A stretch of 64,000 nt of DNA from Pisolithus tinctorius. Its lineage: Eukaryota; Basidiomycota; Agaricomycetes; Boletales; Pisolithaceae. A program made the position numbers and the translations under genes. The notes under the pieces were generated by a model, which was given only the letters and a program-made list of their open reading frames with translations, ran no database searches and was not told the origin of the DNA. Each line of letters starts with the position of its first letter. Within the stretch, counting starts at the first letter, position 1. Shown here piece by piece: positions 1 to 10,664 of the stretch. The stretch is taken from NCBI GenBank assembly GCA_024663395.1, contig JANFAH010000076.1, positions 124,001 to 188,000 of the forward strand. Reading direction: 5' to 3'.

Positions 1-975
1 TGGTTCTTGCGAAATGGCGGGCTGTCCGGGAGCATTTACAGTTGTAAGCCTCCGTGCAGATCGAATCAGACGTTCAAGCGCTCGGGTTATTTGATTGATT
101 CCAATTACCAGTGCCAGACTTGGAGACGCTAGGTCAGCTATTTGAAGAGTGCATTCTTGGTGATGAGGCTCCCCGCCTCCGTCAGGCTGGGGAGTGCTTT
201 GCGTCGACATGAACGCAGCGCTTGTCCGGACCTTTCCCGAGCGCCGACGAGGTAATGGTTTTAGGCATGTCAGGAGGCGCGCCAGACAAAGGTTTTGCAG
301 GTTTACCGGGACGGACGGCCTTGGGAAGGTGAGATCAAGGACCGCGTGATGAAAATGAGGCAGACCATTTAACTCGAAAGGGGTTCTCCAACACGCTTTT
401 AAATGCCGATTTCCGTTCTAACGCAAGGCGGGCCTTGGCGCGGTTCGAGAAGTTATTTTGCACACGGGTGGCAGCCATCTGATAGCAGGTTATCGTTGAG
501 AGCGCCTACTAATGAGCAAGAATAACTAAGCGCAAGCTCATGCGGTAACTGTACGTAATAAGCGTGACACATCACAGGCGCGCGCCTGCCTGATTGGTCA
601 GTACTCCTTCCACTCATTCAGTTTGGTCAAACTCAAGATTATCTGGAACCCCGTGAGTCCTCGGATAGTCGGCTTCTATTCTTTGATGCCTGAAACGCAG
701 TGGTAGCGCTCCTCTCGCATTCTTCAGTGAGACGATGGCATATCGAGGCTCTTCTCTGGCCATGTATTGCAATTCCCGATTATGTACGGCCGTCGATACC
801 GGTTGTCTTCCCAGTCGCACACTTCAGTCCGTCTCGCCCACTGCTATTTAGGATATCACAGGGCGTTGCATCCCTGCCGTCACTTCGGATATCATCCGAT
901 AAATTTTCAATCTAGATAAACCTCCCAGAAGGCTACTTCGCCCACTTTCCTTTTCCTATTCACGCGTCCAACGAG
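1..975. other. Intergenic, no gene seen
   Basis: No open frame here has a recognisable domain, and the frames present are short and overlap on both strands. The last 100 bases presumably hold the promoter and 5' leader of the amidase gene. I see no repeat or RNA gene. Confidence 0.5.
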
Positions 976-2861
976 ATGACTCTCAACCACCTAGTTCCAC
1001 GTCTTGCTGTGGCGGCCCGCAAACAGGACGATAGAGAAACGAAATTAAAACCTTTTCGGAATTGGCGCGTCCACGTAGATCATGGTGTCTTGAATGTTAT
1101 GCCGTTCCTCGCCAAGGGACTTTCCGACAGGGACAGGGTCATTCTCCGTTGCGACGCCACAGCGCTTGCAGAGGTCGTCCGGAAAGGAGTATACACTGCA
1201 GTAGATGTTCTAACAGCATTCATCAAGGCTGCAGTAGCCGCACAAGATACAACGAATTGTCTTACGGAAATATGTTTTGAAGATGCCCTCGAAAGAGCTA
1301 GGGAACTCGACGAGCATATGGAGAAGACAGGAAATGTAGTAGGACCTTTGCATGGCGTGCCCGTTTCAATTAAAGATCATATAAAAGTCAAGGGCCTCGA
1401 TACGTCGACCGGGTATACTGGTAAATTTGTTTCTCGGACTACGACATACCTCGACGTTGAATAATGACGCAGCATGGGCTTATAACACGGTTGCCGAAGA
1501 GGACGCCCTGGTGGTTAAAATATTACGCGATGCTGGCGCCATCATCTATGTTAAAACCCAAAACCCCCAAACCCTCTTAGTAAGTACCTAATCGGTTTGT
1601 TTCCATTCTTGGGGATTTATTATTTTCTTTGGTAGTCTTTGGAGACAAATAACAACGTGTTTGGTCGCACATGCAATCCATTCAACAGGAGTTTAACTGC
1701 AGGGGGCAGCAGCGGAGGTGAGGGTGCGTTGATTGCTTGCGGCGGGAGTCCTTTGGGTGTTGGGACAGACATAGGTGGGAGTGTCAGAGTTCCAGCTGCG
1801 CATTGCGGCTTGTATGGTTTGAAAGGTTCTGTGGCTCGTCTACCTCACTCGGGTCTGCTTGGATCATATGACGGATTGGATGCCATCATTGGTTGCGTTG
1901 GGCCTATGGCCACTTCGGCTAGGGATCTTGCATTATTTTGCTCGGTTATGTTGGAGGCCGAACCATGGCTTAGGGAACCTCCCCTCCTTGAGATGCCGTG
2001 GAAAGAGAACGTTGCACGGGGCCACGGATTACCGGAAAGGCTGTCCATAGCCATCCTGTATGACGATGGCGTTGTCAGGCCGCATCCACCGATCTTGCAA
2101 GCACTAGACATGTACAAGCAGGCTCTTGAAAACGCGGGTCACGAAGTCATCAAATGGGATCCGTTGGACCATCAGAAAGGTTGGGATTTAATTGTAGGAA
2201 AACACGCTTTAACTTGAATGGTTAGCTTTCTCATATTCATATCTCGCAGGTCAAGCTCTACTTGTTGGATGGCGGTGCGGAGTATCACGAAACCATCCAA
2301 GCTGGAGGAGAATGGGAAGTGCCTCAGTCGAAGTGGATCCTCGACCATGCACGTGGCAGGCGGCCGTATACGCCACATGAAATCCTGCGCTTGAACGTGG
2401 AACGTGAGGCGTTTCGGGCCAACGCACTTGCGCACTGGAACGCTACCAAACATCGCACGGCAACGGGTCGTCCTGTGGATGCCATCCTTTGTCCTGTCGC
2501 TCCGACGCTAGCACCTCCCCACGACTCCACGTCTTGGTGGGGTTACACATCCCACTGGAACTTATTGGATCTCCCTGCTGTAGTATTCCCTGTTGGACAA
2601 TACTCGGCTCCGATGTGGGTGCCGGCTGATCTTTCACCGCCCCGCAACGCAATGGAAGATTTCATCACAAGACAATGGAGCCCTAACACCTATGACCATG
2701 CACCGATCAGTCTTCAGTTAGTTGGCCGCAGGCTTAACGAGGAGCGCTTGTTGGCAATTTTGGGGGTCATCGAGAACGTGATGCCCCCGGCAGACTCCGT
2801 TCCTTTCTCGAGGCGTTTTAGTCACGGTACCAATGGCCACTACAAGGCCACGGATGGCTAA
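976..2861 (+). CDS. Amidase (acetamidase / fatty-acid-amide-hydrolase type)
   Basis: Amidase-signature hydrolase that cleaves carboxamides to the acid and ammonia. Four exons (976-1420, 1473-1579, 1636-2193, 2250-2861) join to 573 residues, near the usual 540-580 of fungal acetamidases. The catalytic lysine lies in PVSIKDH at the end of exon 1. The Gly/Ser-rich signature GGSSGGEGAL and the second catalytic serine in GTDIGGSVRVPA are in exon 3, so the Ser-Ser-Lys triad is complete. Exon 1 also carries the family block TNCLTEI and a LHGVP motif. All three introns are GT-AG and 52-56 nt. The start at 976 is the first in-frame ATG, but the first 40 residues are poorly conserved in the family, so the N-terminus is the least certain part. 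The substrate cannot be told from sequence; it could serve nitrogen scavenging or detoxification. Confidence 0.9.
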
Positions 2862-3510
2862 CACTATTCGTTAGACTGATGTCATTTCTTAGAATTTATT
2901 GCCTTCTCATCTTCCGAGGAAACGGAGCGTGGAGTGATTTCGGTAGACACTACACTCATTAATGTGACATATGGTGTAAAGTTTCTGGTGTCACAACGTT
3001 CATCTTCGTTGGCGTTTCGCTACATTAAGTAACGTTGTCGGCACACATGTTTGCCACTTCATTAGCACATGGAAGAGTGGCCTCAATCTGGCCGTCGAGA
3101 GCACGTTTTCAATGCAAAAGCACATGACGGAAATTCAAAGCTTTCCATCGTTTGTGCGCTAGAGATCTTAGCATGGAAACACATCCAATAAAAATGTCGT
3201 GTTGCTGTATTATTACTGCAAACAAGGTAAGTGAGCCATCCTGTCGATATCCGTTCCAGTGTTTACCAGATACGGGATCATACATTACAACCATAGATCC
3301 TTGTCACCCACAAGGTGGCCCGGCAACTTGAATGATTCAGGGGCCCAGGACTTTGTGCCGAGCATGGCTTGCTAGCCTGGAGATACAGAACGTCGAACTG
3401 CCCTCCGGGAACGTCGAAATAGTTGCCTGTATTCCATCATGTAAGTCCCACCCACCTATAAAGGGGCCAGCACGGGAGCAGGGATCAATCACGAACAATC
3501 CACTCCTGCA
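2862..3510. other. Intergenic, amidase 3' end to acetyltransferase promoter
   Basis: No supported gene. It holds the amidase 3' untranslated region and, at its right end, the TATA-containing promoter of the next gene. Confidence 0.5.
3457..3464 (+). promoter_or_regulatory. TATA box of the GNAT gene
   Basis: TATAAAGG lies 47 bases upstream of the ATG at 3511 in a locally GC-rich stretch. The spacing fits a core promoter with a short leader. Inferred from sequence only. Confidence 0.45.
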
Positions 3511-4608
3511 ATGGCTTCTCGTGTAGAGAGTTACACCCATGCCTCTGACATCAACGACGCCGTCATAGATGCCTTCAAGAGTAACGAGGGAGCAGCCAAC
3601 ACCATTTACCCCTTCATTTTGAAAGCGAGGGATTTCCCCCGAGACGGCTCGCAGCTCTGGATCGCACATTTTGAAGACAACGGCCAGGTTACCTTCGTCC
3701 TTTCTTGTACGAGGGGCGTCCTTGGCGATTACCCCGTATTCATCTTCACCACCAAACCGCCGACGGAGCGTAAGGACATCACCCAGCCCCTCGGACAGCT
3801 CGCGCAAGCCCTTCGCGCATCCGTGGCCCCAGAGAGAGTCTTTGCTGTGTTCTCCTGCGAGGCCGTCACTTGCGAGTTCGCGAGGATCTGGACCGAACTG
3901 ACCGGGATTGATGTCGAGCGCGAATATTATAGGGCCACATTCTCCTACTGCACGGCGGCCACGTTCACGCCGTCTTCACAGCTGCGTCCCCTCCCAGAGA
4001 ATCGCGACCTTGCGATTTGGCTGGGCCCGGCGAATGAATCACACACGGCTAAGGTGGCCGAACTCTGTCATAAGTTCGCTGCAACTTCGGTGAGCAATTA
4101 CATCGATAAATGGCATTCATATTGACTCAGTTGTGTGCAGGAACCATACCTTCTGACGCCCGAGCGTGCGCTACTGGAAGCGAAAGCCATGATCAGCAGG
4201 AAAGAAGTCTGGGTACACGTGATCCAGGAAGGTATTCATGGAGAACGGGAAATTGCGTCGATTGTGGCGGCCACTCGACAGTCTGGGCGTGTTTCTGCCA
4301 TCACAAAGGTATTCACCAATCCGCGCTGGAGGGAATTGGGATGCGCGGAACGGCTTCTCCGCCGCGTCTGCAAGGAGTAAGTAATCGAATGAAGCTGCTT
4401 CACCGTAGTACTAATGCTGCTTCGTCGCGCCAGTCTACTGGCTGAAAAAGAGAGGCTTGTGCTGTACGTCGGCGTTGGAAACAACGCCGCCAGGGTTTAC
4501 CACAGAGTCGGCTTCCAAGGTCTCGCGGGGCACGGTGAAGTCGAAGGTGTAGAAACATATCTGGAACTGGGATTTGATAGTCAACGTGTTGAGATCGGCT
4601 TCTGGTAG
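3511..4608 (+). CDS. GNAT-family N-acetyltransferase
   Basis: Acetyl-CoA-dependent N-acetyltransferase of about 329 residues in three exons (3511-4089, 4141-4376, 4434-4608). The last exon carries the strongest signal: a beta strand followed by GNNAARVYHRVGF, which matches the acetyl-CoA-binding helix and GN..A...Y...GF ending of the GNAT/FR47 fold. The first 190 residues form a variable N-terminal half, as in many fungal GNAT proteins that take small molecules as substrates. The exon 2 end and exon 3 start restore the frame exactly through a split Asp codon. There is no signal peptide or membrane segment, so it is probably cytosolic. The acceptor substrate is unknown. Confidence 0.8.
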
Positions 4609-4754
4609 TTGCGTGTCGTTGTTTCTTGACTCCGGACCTTCCCTTGTTTCTGTCTTGTCGTTCTTGTTTGCTGCTGCTGTCTATAAGGACTTTGTATCTG
4701 CTATGCCATTTGTTCAGAACCAATTTATCGTTACTCTCCATCGTGAACTGTAAA

Positions 4755-5214
4755 CTATTCCTCAAATTCTGATTCTGGATACCTTGCAAGCAGCTCCGGG
4801 TTTGGAAGTAACCGTGCTCTACCCCAGGCTGGTTCGGGCCCCTCGACGGCATATCGAAGGTCTCGTGCAAGCTTGGGATCTGTGTGAGCTTGGTTGAACA
4901 ACTGATGGTATACGTCCAGAGGTAAGAACGCTGTTTTTACACTGTCATCTGCAAACATTGGCATGTACTTCTCTGGAAAGATGGGTCCATGTCTTGCAGA
5001 TGTGTAAGGGATGCGAGAACACGTGGGTGGTGTTCGAATTTGCTCCCCTATCTCAAATGTTTGCCTGGTGTTTGTGTCCTCACAAGTTTGCACGTTGTCA
5101 TCTCTTCTAGTTTCCCCCGCCTACCCCTTGGTTAAAGAGCTCCGTGAAATGCCTGAAATCCCCGTTCTTCTTATACATAAGGTCTGTCAAGGGAATCTTG
5201 TCGGTCCCCATCAT
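4755..5214 (-). CDS. Small protein of unknown function
   Basis: Tentative two-exon gene (5214-5125 joined to 5078-4755 on the minus strand) giving about 137 residues. An intron of 46 nt with GT-AG ends joins the two frames in phase 0. The product has Pro- and Tyr-rich composition (for example RTPPTCSRIPYTSARHGP) and an acidic C-terminus (PESEFEE). The regular composition argues for coding, but I recognise no domain. Another open frame on the same strand (5728-5408) has coding-like composition and could be an upstream exon, in which case this is only the 3' part of a longer gene. It lies tail-to-tail with the GNAT gene, about 150 bases apart. Confidence 0.4.
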
Positions 5215-6076
5215 AGATCCTATGTATCAATCTCTCAACAAGGCGGAGCCACCCCTCAGCTCCACCCTACATAGTCTGGTCTGCCTTGATACATAGTATG
5301 CTATGATTCAACTGTAGGTATGGCTTGGATATGGCATAAAGGAGCGTCTATATTGTTCTCCCGTTCACCTCCCAAGATAAAAGTGAACGCGAGAACATCA
5401 GTGCGGGTCACGTACGCTGCAATAACCTTGTGCTTCGGAGACGTTCCCGATCTTCAATGCTTAAAGTACCTCGAAGTACTCTTGCTACTGTGCAGCAAGA
5501 GCTTTCTCCCCGCAAGCCTATTTCCTTCTGGCTCTTTCCGGAACCTTGTCTCCTGCGTTTTAGCAGGTTCCCCCATTTTCCCGAGTTGATGGTGAGGGGA
5601 GTTGGATCCCGGGGGAAAGCAAATGCTTCATGCTGCGGTTCACATGCAAATATATACTTGCCTGGTGACAGTACTTGTGCAGGTACGAATGTTTTTGGCG
5701 TATCTTCCAGTGGTTGCTCTTCGCCCATCGCACCCGCATCTACGTGGTCCCGGGAGCCCCAAGCGCGTCGTGACGCGGTGGTAGATGATTCAGACTCTGT
5801 TCCAGCTGATTGCCCCCTGTTTTCATGGCACTGTTTTGACTTTTTTGTCAGCCACTATGCGTGAATTGAGACACACCCGCTGTCAGTCGGTGACAACGAA
5901 GCCGAGAATATCTCCTACTGCAAGAAAGGTTGCCCATGCTATGAGAAGCACCATATTCAGTCCTCTTTGCCAAAGTACAGCGCAGTAACGAATACAGAGC
6001 GTCAACAAGACGCGGATCTACAAGTCCATCTGAATGTTTGTACACAGTTTGCAAAGAAAGTCTATCCAGCATCACT
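5215..6076. other. Intergenic, possible upstream exon
   Basis: An open frame at 5728-5408 on the minus strand stays open further upstream and could be coding, but I could not join it to the downstream frames with convincing splice sites. Nothing else is supported. Confidence 0.3.
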
Positions 6077-7978
6077 CTACAAAAACTCGTCCATCGCACT
6101 CAAAACGTTCTCCCAAAATTTCTGTACGACTTCCTTGTCGAATCCGTTCTCGTCGTAACCGAGGCTAACCCACAGTTTGCCTGCGAATGTGTAGCCGAAC
6201 AACAGCATCCCTCCGGAACGCTGCCGACTGCCTGTGGTTAGGGTGTGGAGCTTGACAGCTGGGAATGCGGCATGTTTGTACATTCCATCGAGGTTCCCCA
6301 ACAACGAAAGGCCAATGAGTGCCGAGGACGGCACACGAGGTTTCACGGGTTGTGCTGGGGTAGGCGCTGGCGTCGGAGGGGTATACGTACCACGTTCCCT
6401 TTCATCGTCTTCTTTCGCCCACATTCGCGCACGTCGGCCCCTTTCTTCTGCCGTCAGACGACAGCGAGATACGAACATGGGAGTCTTGGCAACTTTTGCG
6501 CTTTGAACCTTTGCGGATCGTGCTCTGTGCCAGAACGTCGAACTCGGCGCTATCGAACGGGGAATAAAGTTCGGCAAAACGACGTTGAAATAGCCCACGG
6601 CGAGAAACCAGTAGGAATCATGTGGAGGGTTTACTTTGAAGTACGGCCGAAGGTTCACAGCCGAATACATCAAGCTGGTGGGGAAGATTAACGGATCTTA
6701 CTTTGAACGACGTGTAATGGAACTTGCGTTGGTAGGTCGGGTGGACCATTGCCCACTCTCGCCCAAGCCATGTTACAAATGGCGAAAAGCGCAGCCGAGA
6801 TAGAGACACCATTTGCCTTGCAACGCTTCAGAACAGATTTTGTGCGGTCTACGTCATAGGACACTGTGGGAACAATTGTGCGCCTTGGCTGTCGCGAATT
6901 GCGTGGGAAAGCCTGTCCACCCTGTTGGCCAAGTCAACACGGGTCATCACTCCCAATAATACATCCGTGTGGTTCTTGCAAGGACACGTACGATCTGCTT
7001 TCCCTGAGAAAGTTGATAGTCTACTTTGCAGATTGCACGGCGCAAGTTACTTGGTTCAGGGGCGAAATTGTCTTCTAGGCAATTTGGTAGTGTAAACACC
7101 TATCATATATGTGAGTACACTGATATGCAGATCGTCAGGGAGCATCGAAGGGTGAACCTTTCCAGGACTAAGACGGCAAGACTGACTCCATTCCTCATTA
7201 AGCAGAATCTCGAGTTCTTGCGAGCTCTTTTCGGACGCGAGCAAGCCAAAGAAGTCGTTTGCGAACTGGTGTAATGCCATACCGTCGCCAAGGAAATGAG
7301 CGGCGCAGATCAATAAATCGTAGTTGTGATCCGGCTCAGCTTCCGGTACGTCGCTTAGCTCCCGAGGAGTGAGTGGTGGAGTGGGGAGCGGCGCCGTATC
7401 GCTGGAGATGATGAGGTAGGATATACGTTGATCGGACAACGTACGCTCCCCGTTGAGATAATCACCGATGAGTTCTGTGAACAGTGTAAAAACAGGCTAC
7501 ACGAGAGGGGAAGACATACCATCCTTGGTGACGGATTTATATTCGAGATTATTATCCGCATCTTCCAATGCATCTTGTGGTGTCAGAGGTGGCGTATACC
7601 TGGGTAATGTGTGCGTTATGAAGGTGAAGGGGAAGCTGAATCGAAGGGAACGCACACGAATCTAACGTCTTCATAGCTATGCATCGCGACGGAACACGAC
7701 AGAAGAGGGTGCCGCGTACGAAGTATAGCCCATACGAGTCGAACGCGTGGGCGCTGTACGAGATGATCTGGGGCATCGAACCCAATGTGAAGGTACCTGT
7801 GTCCACAAAAATCAAAAACCGAGTGAGGAATAATGCCCTTTACAGGAGGTGGCACCCACATGTCGTTCACACCGTTTGCCCTTGCAGGGAGATAGTATGA
7901 CAACTCGGTGTCGCCCATGCGGCGGTCGACGCTGCATGGCGCGGGGTTGTTAGCGGCGGCGTCCAAGTCAGAGAGCAT
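6077..7978 (-). CDS. Condensation-type (BAHD-like) CoA-dependent acyltransferase
   Basis: Stand-alone acyltransferase of the condensation-domain/BAHD fold, 518 residues. Seven exons on the minus strand: 7978-7860, 7796-7656, 7599-7520, 7474-7158, 7099-6992, 6921-6728, 6674-6077. The active-site motif HxxxDG reads AAHFLGDGMALH, with His about residue 173 and Asp about 177. Downstream blocks near SYWFLAVGYFNVVLP and the C-terminal half match a family common in Agaricomycetes. No carrier or adenylation domain is nearby, so it is not part of a peptide synthetase. It probably moves an acyl group from CoA to an alcohol or amine; the substrate is unknown. The sixth intron (6727-6675) starts with GC, since the GT site next to it leads to a stop. 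All other introns are GT-AG, and every phase agrees. Confidence 0.8.
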
Positions 7979-8964
7979 GCTGAGGAGGTTAAGAGTTGGC
8001 GCAAGAAGATGCCTCAGCAGATAGATGGTACGATATCGGTCCTGAATTCGAAATACATAGTGGTGGTGTCAGGAGAGATCAAGAGTTACATACCTTACTG
8101 GTACCCGGGTCAGCTGGGGTTTCAGAGGGGCCTCGAGGCAGAACAAGGCTTGATCTCGGCGACGTGTCCCCGTCAATAAAGCCACTAACCGCTTCTGCCT
8201 GAAGTGTGCGCAGGGGGTTGATTTCGCACACCCCTGAGACCTAGTAAGCCATAGCCTTCCAGGTACAGTAGGTACAGCCCCGATCGTCACAAATAATTCA
8301 GGTTCACTTGCCAGTGGCCTCGGGCCACTTACATATTAGTACCTTGCGGCTTCTCACCCAATGATGGTCTCAGGATAATATCCTGCCAACTCGGTTTGAA
8401 CCTGTCCGAGTACCTGCAGGTACCTGCTCGCCCCAATCCGTCGGAAGAACTTGCGGGTCTCGGCCGTTCCACTGCACAGCCCGAGCCATATGTTTTTATA
8501 TGTAACTTCGCCCAGTTCGCCCCTGCCAGCTTCCAATCCAATTAGCCTAATGTTAGCACAACACGCACACTACCTGTCCAACAGAATTTTCTCCCTTGGT
8601 CATTTACTTTTTCCGACGGAGCGTGGCAAGTTTCCAGTTATTGTTCTCGGATTTAGAAGGGACCCACGATGATAATCATGGAGTGATGGAGTCCACATTT
8701 CCAACACCAGCTCCAATGATGGTTTCTCACTTGCCATTTCTGAATCAATAAACCAGGCTTTTGTTGAGTGCCTATGGATACCCGTTTGGAGAACTGCTCG
8801 GAAAGCCTCCACAACCACCAATCAGATCTCAGAGCCCACCCTCGTTGTGTACATAGATGTACCCAGAGTATGTAATTTGTTCGTCTGTAAGAATAATGTC
8901 CGTACAACAGGGTCCATGCCATGAAATCCTGCGATATCCGAGGCGTTCGTAATCGAGAGCGTGT
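7979..8964. other. Intergenic, no gene seen
   Basis: Short overlapping frames only, without recognisable motifs. It separates the 5' end of the acyltransferase gene from the 3' end of the transporter gene, so it should hold the acyltransferase promoter. Confidence 0.45.
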
Positions 8965-10409
8965 CTATTGCTTATCCTCCTCGGGTGCGTTGAAAATAAT
9001 CGTCATTTCACTATCGGGATCTTTGGGAATCCCGACCCGACCATTCCCCAGGGCTTCCACGTCGTTCTGCCTTCTGGGCGGAGGGGGGGCGACTGTCTCG
9101 GCCGACTTTATCCACGTGTAATACCTGCCAGGGGGGTGTCGATGGTCAGCCCGTAACTCTCCGCAGTCGACTTAGGATTCCAGGCCCACTTACATTGTTC
9201 CTAGAAGAATCAGAAGAATCGAAGCGGCACGATTTCTACAGATAATTTATCCCGTTGACAACCATCATTCCGTGGTCCTTGGTCCCGAAAATATACTGTT
9301 ACTTACGCAGTCAGAATGTCATTGAATAACCAAACACCCAATACTGTTTGGATAACAGTCCGTGCAGCCTATAACAGAAAAGTGTTTCAGTCAATCGGTC
9401 ACATCAACAGCGGCTGACTACTGACGCTGGAAAACATGTGGGTGATCGGGCTCGTGACCTTGATGCTTAGCAAACCGGCCACACAGAGCAGGAAGCCGAA
9501 GATACCCGTTATGAGACTTCCCCACAAGTACACATTAGGGTCCCAGGTAGAGTCATGAACGAGATCCTCGAGAATGGAGAATTCACCGTGGAGAAAGACG
9601 AAGGGCAGGAGGAGTGCGACGGAGCCCAAGTTAGTCCAGTATGCCAATTGGATAGTCGAATTGTTACAGTAAGGGAGGGAAGACTTGATCAGTACAGCAT
9701 GCAAAGCGATGAAAACAGAGGATAGAAAACCGTAGAAAAGGGACAAAGTAGAAGGAATGGAGGAGGTAGGCAATGTGGATGAGGGGGCCACGCCCATCAA
9801 GAAACCGAATGTGACGACGGCGGCCGCGAGGATGACTCGTGACGAGGGTTTAGAGTGTGTATGGATGGAAGATACGAAGATGGTCAGAGGAAGGTTCAGA
9901 CCTCTAGCAATCTGGAAATGCGAAGCGAGCTGCGTGAGGTTGGTGCGACGGACCCGAGTAGGCGTGACCTACCTGGAAAAAGGACGCTTCTACGCCTCTG
10001 AGGCAGAGGGTATTAAAGACAAGGCCAATTATATTAACGGACACGACCGGGACGAGTTTTCGAGCAGTTTGGAGCTCTAGCTTGGGCAGTTCGACCCGAG
10101 AGGTGATTGCAGCAGAGGCATGCAGGAGCACCACAGCGATGATGAGTTGCAGAAGAAGGAAAAGGAGCGGAAGGTCCGGAGAATTGTTGAGGACCGCCTT
10201 GTTCCTGTGCCAAGACAATTGTTGAGACTGTAGTCTAGTCATGGATATGGGACGATAAACTTACACGAAGACCATCTGGAAAGCAACAGGGGTTAATGAA
10301 GCGGACAAGTGGAGTAAAATTGACTTACCACCAAGGCGGCCGTCATGTAGAAGGAGACGACGGCGGCGACCTTGAGTGTGTACGCATCGCAACGAGAGCT
10401 CGAAGCCAT
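8965..10409 (-). CDS. GDP-fucose-type nucleotide-sugar transporter (SLC35C-like)
   Basis: Golgi/ER membrane antiporter of the drug/metabolite transporter fold. It exchanges a cytosolic nucleotide sugar for luminal GMP. Seven exons (10409-10329, 10275-10265, 10204-9973, 9911-9426, 9368-9307, 9235-9194, 9124-8965) give 357 residues. It follows the GDP-fucose transporter pattern: MVFVNKAVL near residue 28, LCLRGVEASFFQIARGLNLP, then the SPITHMFSSAARTVIQTVLG block that corresponds to the conserved SPLTH region, and YYTWIK near the end of the last membrane segment. About ten hydrophobic segments are visible, and the C-tail is hydrophilic. Exon 2 is only 11 nt. The first exon lies 255 bp from the ATG of a putative O-fucosyltransferase on the other strand, which supports a fucose role. 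A related GDP-mannose or other sugar specificity is not excluded. Confidence 0.85.
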
Positions 10410-10664
10410 GGCGAGAGGAAGCGCTGAGTTGGGGGATTACACGTTGGGGGGGACAGTTATGTATAGAGCAAGCTAGTGAGACTTCCGGAGGTGACCCCGA
10501 ACACAACCCTTTGGAATCTGAGATTCAGGTCAGTAGATCTGTTACATAATTGACAAGTTCGATCCAAATCTGGACTGATTTGTCCTTCAGGGGGTGGGTG
10601 ACCAACGCCCCCACCCAGAATATTTTAATATACTAGGCTGCTCTGCCTGTGTCTGCCTTGGAGG
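10410..10664. promoter_or_regulatory. Bidirectional promoter, transporter / O-fucosyltransferase
   Basis: This 255-bp gap separates the divergent start codons of the nucleotide-sugar transporter and the O-fucosyltransferase-like gene. No other gene fits, so it must supply both promoters. Co-regulation is an inference from the geometry. Confidence 0.55.
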
